Counted from the first letter of the stretch, positions 26,678 to 36,029 are shown. The stretch is DNA of 64,000 nt from DASQPR01 sp963797605 (GCA_963797605.1 CAWCPX010000002.1:347166-411165), one strand, 5' to 3'. Numbers and translations: made by a program. Notes: a model not told the origin generated them from the letters alone.

Positions 26678-28480
26678 TCAACGGCCCAATCGAATCGCCA
26701 GTTGCCGCAAGACGTAGCCCAGCCGGCCGCCAACGGGTTTCTCGCTGCGGGCGATCACGTTGCGCGCCTGCCTGGACTCGCGCGCGGTCACACCCGGCGT
26801 GAGCATGACGAGTTCAGCGAGCGAGTGCTCGATCGTCGACAGCCGGCGCAGCTGCGTTGCCCGCACCGCCGCGAGGCGGTCGATGACGAGATCGTGCACG
26901 TCAGCGCGCACGGCCGGGTCCACCCACGCGGCCACGACCAGCGCGAAGACAGCCGAGTCACTGACCCAGTCCTCGACGCCGAACGCGAGGTCGACGAGCA
27001 CCTGGCGGCGCGTGGACGACAGCCACGGCTCCTCCGGCCGCTGGTGCAGGATGCCCAGGCAGGCCCAGCCCGCCGCGAGCCGGGGCCAGTAGGCCGGGTT
27101 CGGGATTGTCTTGTTCCACCGCGTGTTGTCCGGGTGCGGTGGCATGTGACTGAGCAGGCCGAGCAGGTCCGCCACCGTCAGCGAACCCAGCGCGGCCGAC
27201 CGCTCGTAGGCCTCCACCGGGTTCGGCCAGGACAGATCTCCGATCTCGCGCAGCAGCCCGATGGCGGCTTCCGACGGGCGTTCATTGGCGGGTTTCGGTG
27301 TGGTCGCGCCGTCGTAGCTCCAGACCCGGTGCGTGACGGCGCGCAGCGGCACGCGGAGATCCGGCGACGGGCAGCCCATCACCTGCACGCGCAGACCCGG
27401 CAGGAATGCGACCGCGGCGGCTACGGCGCTCGGGGGCTCGATGGCGAAGGCCGCCACCCGCGTCGCCGTCGCCTCCTTGCCCGCCGCCCGCATGTCCACG
27501 ATTTGATTCATCATGGCGACGATCGTCTCGGTCGGCATCGGGATGTAGTGCACCCACGGCCGTTTGAGGCAGCCGAAGGTCAACGCGTCGAGCACGAGTT
27601 GCCGCTGGCCGCTCCCTACTGCCTCGTCGACGATCGCGACGACGGGATCGATCGCGCCGGTCTTGTGATAGTCGAGCACCTGACAGAGCATCCGGGCTCC
27701 GAGGTGATCGGGTTCGATGAGCACCGCCGCACTCAACCATCGCCGGCCATCGGCGGGCCGGTCGTGCTCGATCAACGTCTTCGCAAGGATCACTCGGATA
27801 TCGGCGTTACCCGGGTCATCGGCGGCCGCGGCCGTCCACGTCGCCACAGCCTCGTCGATGCGATCCACGTCGCGTAACGCGTACCCGAGGAGGATCTTGC
27901 CGACCGGTCCGGGCGTGAGCTCGGCCGCGTGCGTGCGCCACGACACGCCTACGGCGGCGGCATCGAGGGCTTCGGCGACGATGGACAGTTTGACCGCGAG
28001 TTCGATGTCGCCTGGGGCGGCGTCCACGAGATCACGCGCCATGTCGAGGAACGGACGCCGTGACGTCGCGTCCGGCAGCGTCTTGAACCAGGGCGTGGCA
28101 CCGACTAGCGCGGCGACCAGGGTGACCGGCGGAATGGTGCCGCGCTGAGGCCACCAGGGAGCCGACGTCCACGCCTTCGCCGGCTCCGTCCGGATGCAGC
28201 CGCAGATCAACGAGAACGCGCTGCCCCATTTTCCGAGGCGGGCGCTGACGTGCGCGCGCGCCGCCATGTTGCCGATATACGGCGCGTCGTTGTCGACCGG
28301 GAACAGATCGAGCGTGGGCATCGCGTCCAATTCGGCGTACGCCTCGATCAGCGTCGGGTCGGCCGCGATCGCCTGGGCGACGTGCACGGCGGCGTGCGGC
28401 AGATCCAGTTCGGCCAGCCACTTCCGCGCGATCGCCAACTCGCGGTCGGCGTCGAGGGCCGAGCCGTGCTCGTGTGTCAT
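26678..28480 (-). CDS. TPR-like protein, 600 residues
   Basis: The sequence is largely helical. Its N-terminal region has tetratricopeptide-like hairpins (AIARKWLAELDLPHAAVHVA; later GYALRDVDRIDEAVATWTA and DDPGNADIRVILAKTLIEHD). The C-terminal half is helical without a known domain. There is no signal peptide or membrane segment. GGGGAG precedes the ATG at 28480. Likely a cytoplasmic scaffold; its partner is unknown. Confidence 0.7.
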   Translation of the reverse strand: MTHEHGSALDADRELAIARKWLAELDLPHAAVHVAQAIAADPTLIEAYAELDAMPTLDLFPVDNDAPYIGNMAARAHVSARLGKWGSAFSLICGCIRTEPAKAWTSAPWWPQRGTIPPVTLVAALVGATPWFKTLPDATSRRPFLDMARDLVDAAPGDIELAVKLSIVAEALDAAAVGVSWRTHAAELTPGPVGKILLGYALRDVDRIDEAVATWTAAAADDPGNADIRVILAKTLIEHDRPADGRRWLSAAVLIEPDHLGARMLCQVLDYHKTGAIDPVVAIVDEAVGSGQRQLVLDALTFGCLKRPWVHYIPMPTETIVAMMNQIVDMRAAGKEATATRVAAFAIEPPSAVAAAVAFLPGLRVQVMGCPSPDLRVPLRAVTHRVWSYDGATTPKPANERPSEAAIGLLREIGDLSWPNPVEAYERSAALGSLTVADLLGLLSHMPPHPDNTRWNKTIPNPAYWPRLAAGWACLGILHQRPEEPWLSSTRRQVLVDLAFGVEDWVSDSAVFALVVAAWVDPAVRADVHDLVIDRLAAVRATQLRRLSTIEHSLAELVMLTPGVTARESRQARNVIARSEKPVGGRLGYVLRQLAIRLGR

Positions 28481-28594
28481 CCCAACTCCCCGTCAGGTCC
28501 GCCCCGGATCGGGCACGACGAGAATCCCACCCACGCCATGGGTACGTCTAGATCGCCGGCGCTTCGAGGAAATCGGCCGGAAATGCGGTGTGTT

Positions 28595-28600
28595 TACGGT
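28595..28600 (+). promoter_or_regulatory. -10 box TACGGT, leaderless start
   Basis: TACGGT ends 7 bases before the ATG at 28608 of the acetyltransferase gene, and no ribosome-binding site is seen. Confidence 0.5.
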
Positions 28601-28607
28601 GGCTGGC

Positions 28608-29051
28608 ATGCATCTGGAATGGCGCCCGGCAACGGATCCGGTCGTGGTCGCGCTGACCCGTCGGCAGCAACGCGAGTTGGACGAACACAATCCGCCGGAC
28701 CACGTGAAGAAGCCGCTGCGTGCCGACATCGAATTCGTCCTCGCCCTGGACCACGACCGGCCGATCGCGTGCGGGGCGTGGCAGCGGTTGGACCCGTGCA
28801 CGGCGGAGATCAAGCGCATGTACGTGCTGCCGGAGCGGCGCGGAGCCGGACTGTCACGGGTGATCCTCGGCGCCCTCGAAGAGCGGGCCCGTGGCGCCGG
28901 GTGTGATCGGGCCCGGTTGGAGACGGCGTTGATGTTCACGGCCGCCGTCGGTCTCTATCGCGCGACCGGTTACGCCGAGATCGACGCGTACGGCGAGTAC
29001 ATCGGAGATCCAATCTCCTACTGCATGGAGAAGTCGCTCATTGGATCATGA
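28608..29051 (+). CDS. GNAT family N-acetyltransferase
   Basis: The 147-residue enzyme has the GNAT core: AEIKRMYVLPERRGAGLS, with the R-x-x-G-x-G/A acetyl-CoA pyrophosphate loop, then ILGALEERARGAG, and the late VGLYRATGY strand-helix. The acceptor substrate is unknown. ATG 28608 is preferred over upstream in-frame codons because it gives the normal GNAT length and fits a leaderless promoter. Confidence 0.85.
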   Translation: MHLEWRPATDPVVVALTRRQQRELDEHNPPDHVKKPLRADIEFVLALDHDRPIACGAWQRLDPCTAEIKRMYVLPERRGAGLSRVILGALEERARGAGCDRARLETALMFTAAVGLYRATGYAEIDAYGEYIGDPISYCMEKSLIGS

Positions 29052-29137
29052 TCGATCCGGCCCGGAATTCGCTTCGCCGTCGATGCGTTGAAAACCACGT
29101 ATGACATGGGTCTATCGCGCGGGGAAGGCGGAGACGA

Positions 29138-29485
29138 ATGACCAACGAGACGTTGTGGCCAGAGCTTGATCTTGCTGAAAGGTATGAACGTGCCTGCGCG
29201 TTCTTCGACGCCAAGGACTACCGCACGGCACGCCGGCTGCTCGTCGATGTCGTCGAGGCCGAACCGGCGCACCAGGCATCTCGGCTGCTGCTGGCACGCG
29301 CCTACTACCACTCGGCGGCGCTCGATCGGGCCGAGGAACAGCTCCGGATCATCATCGAACGGGAGCCGACCGAGGCGTACGCGACGTTGATGTTAGGTCG
29401 CACGCTCGAACGGCTCGGGCGCCGGGCCGAAGCCACGCGATACCTTCGGATCGCCTCGGCCATGCGCGGTGAAGACCTGCCGTAG
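29138..29485 (+). CDS. Tetratricopeptide repeat protein, 115 residues
   Basis: Two to three TPR hairpins are visible: ACAFFDAKDYRTARRLLVDV, RLLLARAYYHSAALDRAEEQ and YATLMLGRTLERLGRRAEAT. GGCGGAGACGA precedes the ATG. Small TPR proteins of this type are common in actinomycetes and serve as adaptors. It ends 9 bases from the convergent PPOX gene. Confidence 0.85.
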   Translation: MTNETLWPELDLAERYERACAFFDAKDYRTARRLLVDVVEAEPAHQASRLLLARAYYHSAALDRAEEQLRIIIEREPTEAYATLMLGRTLERLGRRAEATRYLRIASAMRGEDLP

Positions 29486-29493
29486 CGCGTCGG

Positions 29494-29928
29494 TCAGGAA
29501 TAGATGCGGCCGGGCATGATCAGCACGGCCGTACGCCGTTGCTCGGCCATGACCCGGTCGTATTCGGCCCAGTCCTCGTGCTCGCCACCGGCGGCCTGGA
29601 ACACCTCGCGCAGCAACAGCCGCAGCCCTTCGGCGTCGAGCCACGGCTGCGGGTCGTCCGGGCCGGCCAGCGTGGCGTGGCCCTCGACAGTCGCCCACTT
29701 CCATCCGTTGCGGAAGGTCGTCGTGACCTGGGGCCGTTGCCGGAGGTTCGCGAGTTTGACCCGCCCGTACGTGACGAAGGCCAGGATCTCATCGCTTGTG
29801 GACGGGTGCGGCAGGACGCCGACGTTGACCAGGGACGACTGGATCGTGTTGTCGGCTCGCAGAGTCGAGACGACGGCCAGGCCGTGTTCGTCGCGCGCGA
29901 GAGCGAACGCTTCGGTCAGGGTCGTCAT
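29494..29928 (-). CDS. PPOX-class F420-dependent oxidoreductase
   Basis: The 144-residue split-barrel protein begins MTTLTEAFALARDEHGLAVV. It has the VNVGVLPHP strand, the TYGRVKLANLRQRPQVT loop and a WKWATVEGHATLAG strand, as in F420-binding PPOX enzymes. GAGGAGC precedes the ATG at 29928. It is a different subfamily from the protein at 25205. The substrate is unknown. Confidence 0.85.
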   Translation of the reverse strand: MTTLTEAFALARDEHGLAVVSTLRADNTIQSSLVNVGVLPHPSTSDEILAFVTYGRVKLANLRQRPQVTTTFRNGWKWATVEGHATLAGPDDPQPWLDAEGLRLLLREVFQAAGGEHEDWAEYDRVMAEQRRTAVLIMPGRIYS

Positions 29929-30021
29929 CGCCGCTCCTCGGGCATCCGGGTGGTCAGATAGCCAGCTTAAATCCGTGTCGCTGATATTCTCGTTCTGGTT
30001 GACATGTGATTGAGTCACACA

Positions 30022-30027
30022 TAGTTT
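30022..30027 (+). promoter_or_regulatory. -10 box TAGTTT, leaderless start
   Basis: TAGTTT ends 6 bases before the ATG at 30034. The promoter lies between the divergent PPOX and DUF3224 genes. Confidence 0.5.
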
Positions 30028-30033
30028 CGAGGT

Positions 30034-30438
30034 ATGGCAGAAACCGTGGAAACCCGACTCAAGATCGATTCCTGGGACGAGAAGCCCTACCGGGAGCTGG
30101 CCGACGGCGGCAAATTCACCAGGGCCGACGTGGCGCTCTCCGGCTCCGGCGACGGATTCGCGTCCGCCACGTTCGAGGGGCTGATGTTCTACCGGCCCGA
30201 CGGCACAAGCTCCTATGTCACGCTCATGCAGATCACCGGCGCACTCGGCGGCCGCAGCGGAAGCTTCGTGCTCGAAGGGCGGGGCAGTTTCGACGGCACC
30301 ACGGCGCGGGGCGACTCCACGATCGTGCCCGGCTCCGGCACCGGTGAGTTGGCCGGCATCACCGGCACGGCGGAAAGCGCCTCGACGCATGCCGACTACC
30401 CGTTCATGCCGCTGACCCTGAGCTACGAGATCGAGTGA
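30034..30438 (+). CDS. DUF3224 protein
   Basis: The 134-residue beta-barrel-type protein has the DUF3224 pattern: F-x-G-L-x-x-Y, YVTLMQITGALGGRSGSFVLEGRG, and GTGELAGITGTAE near the end. The family resembles allene-oxide-cyclase-like or lipocalin-like barrels and has no firm function. Its stop overlaps the next start by 4 bases, so it is co-translated with a MarR regulator. Confidence 0.85.
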   Translation: MAETVETRLKIDSWDEKPYRELADGGKFTRADVALSGSGDGFASATFEGLMFYRPDGTSSYVTLMQITGALGGRSGSFVLEGRGSFDGTTARGDSTIVPGSGTGELAGITGTAESASTHADYPFMPLTLSYEIE

Positions 30439-31001
30439 GCGATCCACGCGCGGCTAACGTGCTGGGCGCGCTCGCGCTCGCGATCGCCGACCGCACGGCC
30501 AATGAGATTGCCACGGAAACCGGGCAGTCCGACTCGGCCGCCGCCGCGCTCTCCGCGCTCTACCACTTCCTCGATCGGCCGACGCTCGACCGGCTGCGAC
30601 TCGTGCTCGGCCTGACGCCTTCCGGCGCGGTGCGGTTGGTCGACCGGCTCAGCGAGGCGGGACTCGTCGCGCGCGAGGGCGGCGCCGACGGCCGGACGCG
30701 ATCGGTGGTGCTCACGCCGGAAGGTCGCGCCATGGCCGCACGCATCTCCGGTGCCCGGGCCGCCGCGCTCGGCGACATGCTGTCAGGTCTGACGGCCGAG
30801 GAGAAGACGACGCTGGAGTCGCTCATGCGGCGCATGATGACGGGCGTCGTCGAGGCGAAGGAAGGCGGCGCGTGGATCTGCCGCCTCTGCGACACCCAGG
30901 CGTGCGAACGCGCCACCGGCCACTGCCCGGCCGCGAACGCCGCCGCCGTGAAATACGGCAGCGTCGCTACGCCCACAGATCGTCGAGCGTCGGCAGCGTG
31001 A
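30435..31001 (+). CDS. MarR-family regulator with C-terminal Cys cluster
   Basis: The 188-residue protein has a winged helix (about residues 45-110) with GLTPSGAVRLVDRLSEAGLV as recognition region. An unusual C-terminal extension, WICRLCDTQACERATGHCPA, carries four cysteines that could bind a metal or form a redox switch. The GTG start overlaps the DUF3224 stop (GTGA). It is likely the repressor of its own operon. Confidence 0.82.
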   Translation: MSDPRAANVLGALALAIADRTANEIATETGQSDSAAAALSALYHFLDRPTLDRLRLVLGLTPSGAVRLVDRLSEAGLVAREGGADGRTRSVVLTPEGRAMAARISGARAAALGDMLSGLTAEEKTTLESLMRRMMTGVVEAKEGGAWICRLCDTQACERATGHCPAANAAAVKYGSVATPTDRRASAA

Positions 31002-32982
31002 CCCGGGCGGCGCCGGCCACCGGTTCGACGATCGCCATCGGGCGATGATGCTCCTGGACCTCCATCGTCGCCAGCGCCGCTTCGTCGAGAAACCGGCTGG
31101 TCGGCGCGTAGCTGTGCCGGTCGTCGCGAGCCCGACGATGGTGCGGAAGCCGCAGTGGCGTATAGATCGTGAGTTCGTCACGGGCCCTGGTCGCGGCGAC
31201 GTAGAAGAGTCGTTGCTCCTCGGCCAGGCCAGCCGGCGACGTCAGCGCCATGTCCGACGGGAACGCGCCGTCGATGACGTTGATGACGTGGACGCCGTCC
31301 CACTCCAGACCCTTCGCCGAGTGCACTGTGGACAGCACGAGATAGTCCTCGTCGAGGTGCGGCGGGCCGGCGAAGTCACTGGTCGAGGCGGGCGGATCGA
31401 GCGTCAGCGCGGCGACGTACTCGGCCATCGTCGGCGACTGCGCGGCCGCTTGGACGAGCCGATCGAGGTCACCGAGCCGGCTCGGATGGTCGGCGTAGCG
31501 TGCCGTGAGCAGCGGTCGGAGCAGGTTCAATACGTGCTCGGCGCGGCCCGGAACCGTCGTGTCCCGGCGGGCGGTCGCCAGCGTGGTCAGCGTGATGGCG
31601 AGCGCCGTGCGGGTCGTGGCCGGGGCCGCCGCGATCGCGTCCGCGTGGCGTAACTCGGTGTCGGGCTCGCCGGGCCGAAGCGTATCGAGCACAGCACGGG
31701 CTTTGGCCGGACCGATGCCGTCGTGCAGGCGCAGCAGCCGGAACCACGCGATCTCGTCGAGCGGGTTGTCCAGAAGTCGTACCGTCGCGATGAAGTCTTT
31801 GACGTGTGCGGCCTCCAGGAATTTGAGCCCGCCGAATTTCACGAACGGCACGCCGCGGGCGGTCAACTCGACTTCGAGCAGGTCGCTGTGGTGTGCGGCG
31901 CGCATCAAGACGGCCTGGGATTTCAGCGGACGACCCTGTTCGCACACGTCCAGCACGTTGTCGACGACCGCGCGGGCCTCCGCCGCGGCGTCGTAACAGC
32001 GAACCAGCCGCGGTTTCCGGCCACCGTCACGATCGGATCGCAGCCGCAGTGGGGGGCCGCCGGCATGCGGCCGCACGACGTTTGCCAGATCGAGGATGCG
32101 CTGGCGGGAACGGAAATTCTGCTCCAGGCACACGGTCTGGGCGTCCGGCAGTTGAGCGGACAGATCGAGAAGGTGCCGGCTGTCGGCGCCACGGAACCCG
32201 TAGACGGCCTGCGCGTCGTCGCCCACCACGGTCAGGCCCGCACCGCCGGGTCGCAACAGGCCGACGATGTCCACCTGGATCTGGTTGACGTCTTGGTATT
32301 CGTCGACGAGCACGTGATCCCATCGGGCGGCGATGGTCGGTCCGACGGCCGGATCGCTGAGCAGCGCCCGCCAGCCGAGCAGCAGGTCGTCGAAGTCGAG
32401 CAGGGATTGGGCGCGTTTGCGGGCGACGTACGCGCGGAAGAGATCGAGGATCGCGGGGGTGTGCGGTTCGCACCAGGGAAACGCGTCGGCGATGACCTCG
32501 CGAGCCGGTCGGGCGGTGTTGACGGCTCGCGAATACATGTCGACCAACGTGCCGCCGCGAGGAAACCGCTGGGCGCCGCCGGTCAGGCCGTGGTCGTGGC
32601 GCAGCAGATCCATCAGGTCGGCCGTGTCACCCGGGTCGAGCACCGACAGCGACGTCGCCTGGCCGAGGGTTTCGGCATGCGCCGCGACCAGCCGGTAGGC
32701 CACCGCGTGAAACGTGCCGCCGTGCAGCTTGCGGGCGGCATCGCGGCGGTCGCAGATCGCGGCGGCGCGGGCGAGCATGTCATCGGCCGCTCGTCGGGTG
32801 AACGTGAGCAGGAGGATCCGCTCCGGCTCCACGCCCCGGTCGACGAGTGCCGCGACCCGCGACACCAGCGTGCGGGTCTTCCCGGTGCCGGCTCCGGCCA
32901 CGATGATCAGAGGCCCGTCGCCATGGGAGGCGGCCGCGAGTTGCGCCTCGTCGAGGCCGGCGTCCCAGTGAGAGTCGAACAC
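30967..32982 (-). CDS. UvrD/Rep-like ATP-dependent DNA helicase
   Basis: The 671-residue superfamily 1 helicase has Walker A GAGTGKT (30-36), motif II DEYQD (middle third), GDDAQAVYGFRGAD (motif III), QNFRS (motif IV), STVHSAKGLEWD (motif V) and YVAATRARD (motif VI). There is no nuclease domain. GTG at 32982 is chosen because TACCGT lies 7 bases before it (complement of 32990-32995), a leaderless arrangement, and because residues upstream do not belong to the family. Role: 3'-5' unwinding in repair. The 3' end overlaps the MarR gene by 35 bases. Confidence 0.9.
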   Translation of the reverse strand: MFDSHWDAGLDEAQLAAASHGDGPLIIVAGAGTGKTRTLVSRVAALVDRGVEPERILLLTFTRRAADDMLARAAAICDRRDAARKLHGGTFHAVAYRLVAAHAETLGQATSLSVLDPGDTADLMDLLRHDHGLTGGAQRFPRGGTLVDMYSRAVNTARPAREVIADAFPWCEPHTPAILDLFRAYVARKRAQSLLDFDDLLLGWRALLSDPAVGPTIAARWDHVLVDEYQDVNQIQVDIVGLLRPGGAGLTVVGDDAQAVYGFRGADSRHLLDLSAQLPDAQTVCLEQNFRSRQRILDLANVVRPHAGGPPLRLRSDRDGGRKPRLVRCYDAAAEARAVVDNVLDVCEQGRPLKSQAVLMRAAHHSDLLEVELTARGVPFVKFGGLKFLEAAHVKDFIATVRLLDNPLDEIAWFRLLRLHDGIGPAKARAVLDTLRPGEPDTELRHADAIAAAPATTRTALAITLTTLATARRDTTVPGRAEHVLNLLRPLLTARYADHPSRLGDLDRLVQAAAQSPTMAEYVAALTLDPPASTSDFAGPPHLDEDYLVLSTVHSAKGLEWDGVHVINVIDGAFPSDMALTSPAGLAEEQRLFYVAATRARDELTIYTPLRLPHHRRARDDRHSYAPTSRFLDEAALATMEVQEHHRPMAIVEPVAGAARVTLPTLDDLWA

Positions 32983-32989
32983 ATGTCGG

Positions 32990-32995
32990 ACGGTA
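32990..32995 (-). promoter_or_regulatory. -10 box TACCGT, leaderless helicase start
   Basis: On the minus strand TACCGT ends 7 bases before the helicase GTG at 32982. Confidence 0.5.
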
Positions 32996-33068
32996 CGCCA
33001 TCGTAAGCCCACCGACCTGCGCACCCTCCCACCGATTCGTGCCAAGGAATTCTCGCTGGACACTCGAC

Positions 33069-33074
33069 TAGGAT
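33069..33074 (+). promoter_or_regulatory. -10 box TAGGAT, decides MFS start
   Basis: TAGGAT ends 7 bases before a GTG at 33082. It overlaps the ATG at 33073, so that ATG is probably upstream of the transcript and not the start. Confidence 0.5.
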
Positions 33075-33081
33075 GAGAAAT

Positions 33082-34347
33082 GTGGCCGTGGCAACCGATT
33101 CGCGTCTGCGGGTCGCTGTTCGCCAGTGGTATCCGCTCGCGCTCGTCTTTCTCACCGTCGGCCTGTCGACCGCGATGGCGTACCCGTTTCTGACGCTGTT
33201 CCTCACGACGGCGGTCCAGGCGAGTCCGGCGCAGGTCACGCTCTATCTGGCCGTCGCGCCACTGTCGGCAGTCGTGGTGTCGATGATGCTCGGGCGGCTC
33301 TCCGATCGCCATCCGATCCGGCGCCGCGTGCTGTGGGGCGCCTCGCTGTCGGGGTCGCTCGCCTTCGCGCTGACCGCGTTCATCCGCGACTACCCGGTGC
33401 TCCTCGGGCTCACGGTCACCGCGACGGCGACGGCGTCAGCAGTGCTTCCCCAATCATTCGCGTACGCGCGGACCGTGCTCGCCGGTTCCGATCGAGCCGC
33501 GATGACGATGAACACGCTGCGCACGCTCTTCTCCGCCGCCTGGGTCGCCGGGCCGCCGCTGGCCACCGTGCTGCTGACGGCCGGCGGGTTCCGCGCGGTC
33601 TACCTCATGGCGTCGGCGATGTTCGGGCTCGCGGCGCTGATCGTGCTCCTCGGGCTGCCGGAGCCGGTGCCGGCGGCGGTCACGCCGATCGTCATCGAGC
33701 CGCATGCGGTGGAGGCCCAACCGGTCCCGCGACCGGTTCGTCCCGACGCGAAACCGCTGCTCGTCTGGCTCACGATCGCCGCGTTCGTGCTGATGCAGTC
33801 CGCGGCGAACATCGGTGCCCAGTCGCTTTCCCTGTTCGTGCCGCATGACCTGGGCGGAAGCGTGCGCGACGCCGGGCTGTTGCTTGGTCTCTGCGCGGGC
33901 CTGGAGATCCCGTTGATGCTCGCGCTCGGCGTGCTCTCGACCCGGGCGAGGCTGCGCTACCTCGTGCTCGCCGGGCCGCTCCTCAGCACCACGTATTTCG
34001 TGCTCGCCGCCGCGACCACGCACATCTGGCAACTCGCCGTCGGACAGTTGCTCAACGCCGCCTCGATCGCCGCGATCCAGGGACTCGGCATCACCTACGT
34101 GCAGGATCTGGTGCCGGGGCAGCCGGGCCGGATGTCGACGCTGTACAGCAACGCGTTCCCCGCCGGGGCGATCCTCGCCGGGCCGGTCGTCGGTGCGGCG
34201 GCGCATTTCGGCTACCGGGACGCATACGTCATCGCCGGCGCCCTCGCGCTGACCGGATTCCTACTCCTCCTCGGCAGTCGACCAGCCGGAGCGCCGACCC
34301 TTGAGCCCGAGAGGGTGTCAGACCTCGCGCTTAGTCTCGATCCGTGA
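33082..34347 (+). CDS. MFS transporter, sugar-efflux (SetA/B)-like
   Basis: The 421-residue protein has 12 hydrophobic segments in two halves with a charged central loop (about residues 195-225). The loop LGRLSDRHPIRRRVLWG after helix 2 is the MFS motif A. The overall layout resembles sugar efflux transporters of the Set type, though substrate assignment is uncertain. The GTG start fits a leaderless promoter; the upstream in-frame ATG (33073) is the alternative. The next gene overlaps by 4 bases. Confidence 0.82.
   Translation: MAVATDSRLRVAVRQWYPLALVFLTVGLSTAMAYPFLTLFLTTAVQASPAQVTLYLAVAPLSAVVVSMMLGRLSDRHPIRRRVLWGASLSGSLAFALTAFIRDYPVLLGLTVTATATASAVLPQSFAYARTVLAGSDRAAMTMNTLRTLFSAAWVAGPPLATVLLTAGGFRAVYLMASAMFGLAALIVLLGLPEPVPAAVTPIVIEPHAVEAQPVPRPVRPDAKPLLVWLTIAAFVLMQSAANIGAQSLSLFVPHDLGGSVRDAGLLLGLCAGLEIPLMLALGVLSTRARLRYLVLAGPLLSTTYFVLAAATTHIWQLAVGQLLNAASIAAIQGLGITYVQDLVPGQPGRMSTLYSNAFPAGAILAGPVVGAAAHFGYRDAYVIAGALALTGFLLLLGSRPAGAPTLEPERVSDLALSLDP
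34332..34337 (+). promoter_or_regulatory. Internal -10 box TAGTCT
   Basis: TAGTCT ends 6 bases before the GTG at 34344, inside the end of the MFS gene. The winged-helix gene may thus be transcribed from its own leaderless promoter as well as from the MFS mRNA. Confidence 0.45.
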
Positions 34348-35441
34348 GTGTGCATCAGCTCTCCCGCGCCGACGCCCGGCGCATCGCGGTCCGCGCCCAG
34401 CTCCTCGACGCGCACCGGCCAACACGGCTCCTCGACGTCGTGCGCCGGTTGACGCTGCTGCAGATGGACATGACCGAGGCGGTCGCGCCCAACGCCGACC
34501 TGGTCGTGTGGAGCCGGCTCGGATCGGCGTACCCGCCGATTGAACTTGATGTGGCTCTGGACACTCGGGCCCTGGTCGAGTTGTTCGGCATGCTGCGGCC
34601 CGTCGAGGATCTGGCGCTCTACCGCGCCGAGATGGAGCAGTGGAGCCGGGGTGATCTGACCGGTTGGGAGCTCACCGCGTGGGAGTGGCTGCGTGCCAAC
34701 AACGCGTGCCGGAGCGATCTCCTCGATCGGCTGCGGGCGGAGGGGCCGCTGTCGGCGCGGGAGCTTCCCGACACCTGCGTCGTGCCGTGGCGGTCGAGCG
34801 GCTGGAACAACAACCGTAACGTCAACCTGATGCTCGAATTGATGGAACGGGCCGGCGATGTCGCAGTCGCGATGCGGAAGGGCCGCGAGCGGCTGTGGGA
34901 CGTGGCGAGCCGGGCGCACCCCGCCGGCCCGACGATTCCCGCGCCGGAGGCGACCCGCGTGCGCAACGAACGGCGGCTGCGGGCACTCGGCATCGCTCGC
35001 GTACGTGCGCTGGTCAGCCCCGGCGAACCCAATGACGTCGGTGACCTCGGCGAACGTGCTGTCGTCGAGGGCGTACGCGGCGAGTGGCGAGTCGATCCGG
35101 CGCAGGTCGGCCAGCCGTTCACCGGGCGAGTGGCCGTGGTGTCGCCGCTGGACCGGCTCGTCTTCGACCGCAAGCGCATGGCCGAGTTGTTCGACTTCGA
35201 TTACCAGCTTGAGATGTACAAGCCGGTCGCCAAGCGCAAGTGGGGCTTCTTCGCGCTGCCGATCCTGCACGGCGACAGACTCGTCGGCAAAGTCGATGCC
35301 ATCGCCGACCGCAAGGCCAGGGTTCTGCGCGTGAACGCGGTCCACGAGGATGTCGCGTTTGACCAACCGTTGACCGAGGCGGTGAACGCCGAGATCGAGG
35401 ATCTGGCCGCGTGGCTGCGGCTCGACCCCGACTGGGTCTGA
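34344..35441 (+). CDS. Winged-helix protein, YcaQ/HTH_42 (DUF1006) family
   Basis: The 365-residue protein has the YcaQ/AlkX layout: an N-terminal QLSRADARRIAVRAQLL helix, LLQMD in place of the more common glycosylase LQ-x-D/QxQ-type site, and late VVSPLDRLVFDRKRM and FDFDYQLEMYKP blocks. Relatives are DNA glycosylases that unhook interstrand crosslinks. It overlaps the MFS gene and probably has a DNA-repair or resistance role in that context. Catalytic competence cannot be judged by eye. Confidence 0.82.
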   Translation: MSVHQLSRADARRIAVRAQLLDAHRPTRLLDVVRRLTLLQMDMTEAVAPNADLVVWSRLGSAYPPIELDVALDTRALVELFGMLRPVEDLALYRAEMEQWSRGDLTGWELTAWEWLRANNACRSDLLDRLRAEGPLSARELPDTCVVPWRSSGWNNNRNVNLMLELMERAGDVAVAMRKGRERLWDVASRAHPAGPTIPAPEATRVRNERRLRALGIARVRALVSPGEPNDVGDLGERAVVEGVRGEWRVDPAQVGQPFTGRVAVVSPLDRLVFDRKRMAELFDFDYQLEMYKPVAKRKWGFFALPILHGDRLVGKVDAIADRKARVLRVNAVHEDVAFDQPLTEAVNAEIEDLAAWLRLDPDWV

Positions 35442-35447
35442 CAAGGG

Positions 35448-35948
35448 TCAGTTCACCTGAAACACTTCGCCCGGAGTCCCGGTCTTGCCGTGCAACACCA
35501 CGCGCGCGATCTGATCGCCGGCCGGAAGGGCGTAGACCAGGACGCCGCTGACCACGGGCCCGCGGAGGAGCCGCTGCGTGATGGGCTTTCCGGCGTTGAC
35601 CGCGGCACCCGCCGCGGCGTCCGGATGGAAGGCGCGGCCGGCCGTGTCATAGGCGACCTGATCGGCCTCGGTGAAGACCGGGAAGCCGTCGCTGACGTTG
35701 ACGGCGCGGAAGGTGACGTAACAGTATTCGCCGGCCTGCGCTCGGTGCCCGCAGTTCACGCCGGCGATCGACATGGCCACGCCGCCGTCGGTGTCGAAGC
35801 GGCCCGTCGACGACGGAGGTGGCGCCTGGCTCGGCGACGGCGTCGGACTCGGATCGGCCGGACGAGCGAACGAGGTTGTCCCCGCCGCGACCAACGCGAC
35901 CATGATCGTCACGGCGACGAGGGTCAGCCGGGTTGCGGCGCGAGTCAT
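35448..35948 (-). CDS. Secreted protein, DUF4352-like
   Basis: The 166-residue protein has a signal peptide ending near TTSFA, a Pro/Ser linker (residues 30-48), and a small beta-sandwich with two cysteines (VNCGHRAQAGEYCYVTF) resembling DUF4352/Telomere-TRF-like extracellular domains. ATG 35948 is preferred to 35960 because GGGAG lies just before it. Function unknown. Confidence 0.72.
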   Translation of the reverse strand: MTRAATRLTLVAVTIMVALVAAGTTSFARPADPSPTPSPSQAPPPSSTGRFDTDGGVAMSIAGVNCGHRAQAGEYCYVTFRAVNVSDGFPVFTEADQVAYDTAGRAFHPDAAAGAAVNAGKPITQRLLRGPVVSGVLVYALPAGDQIARVVLHGKTGTPGEVFQVN

Positions 35949-36029
35949 GATCACTCCCATCGTCGGACCACGCCGGAGGGATGCCGTTTAGCGTAGCTCC
36001 GACGATCTGACTCGCGCCGCGAACAGGTG

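Noticed and set aside
31723..33006. Plus-strand frame of 427 codons opposite the UvrD-like helicase
   Set aside because: The helicase motifs on the minus strand are complete and continuous. The plus frame has no family features.
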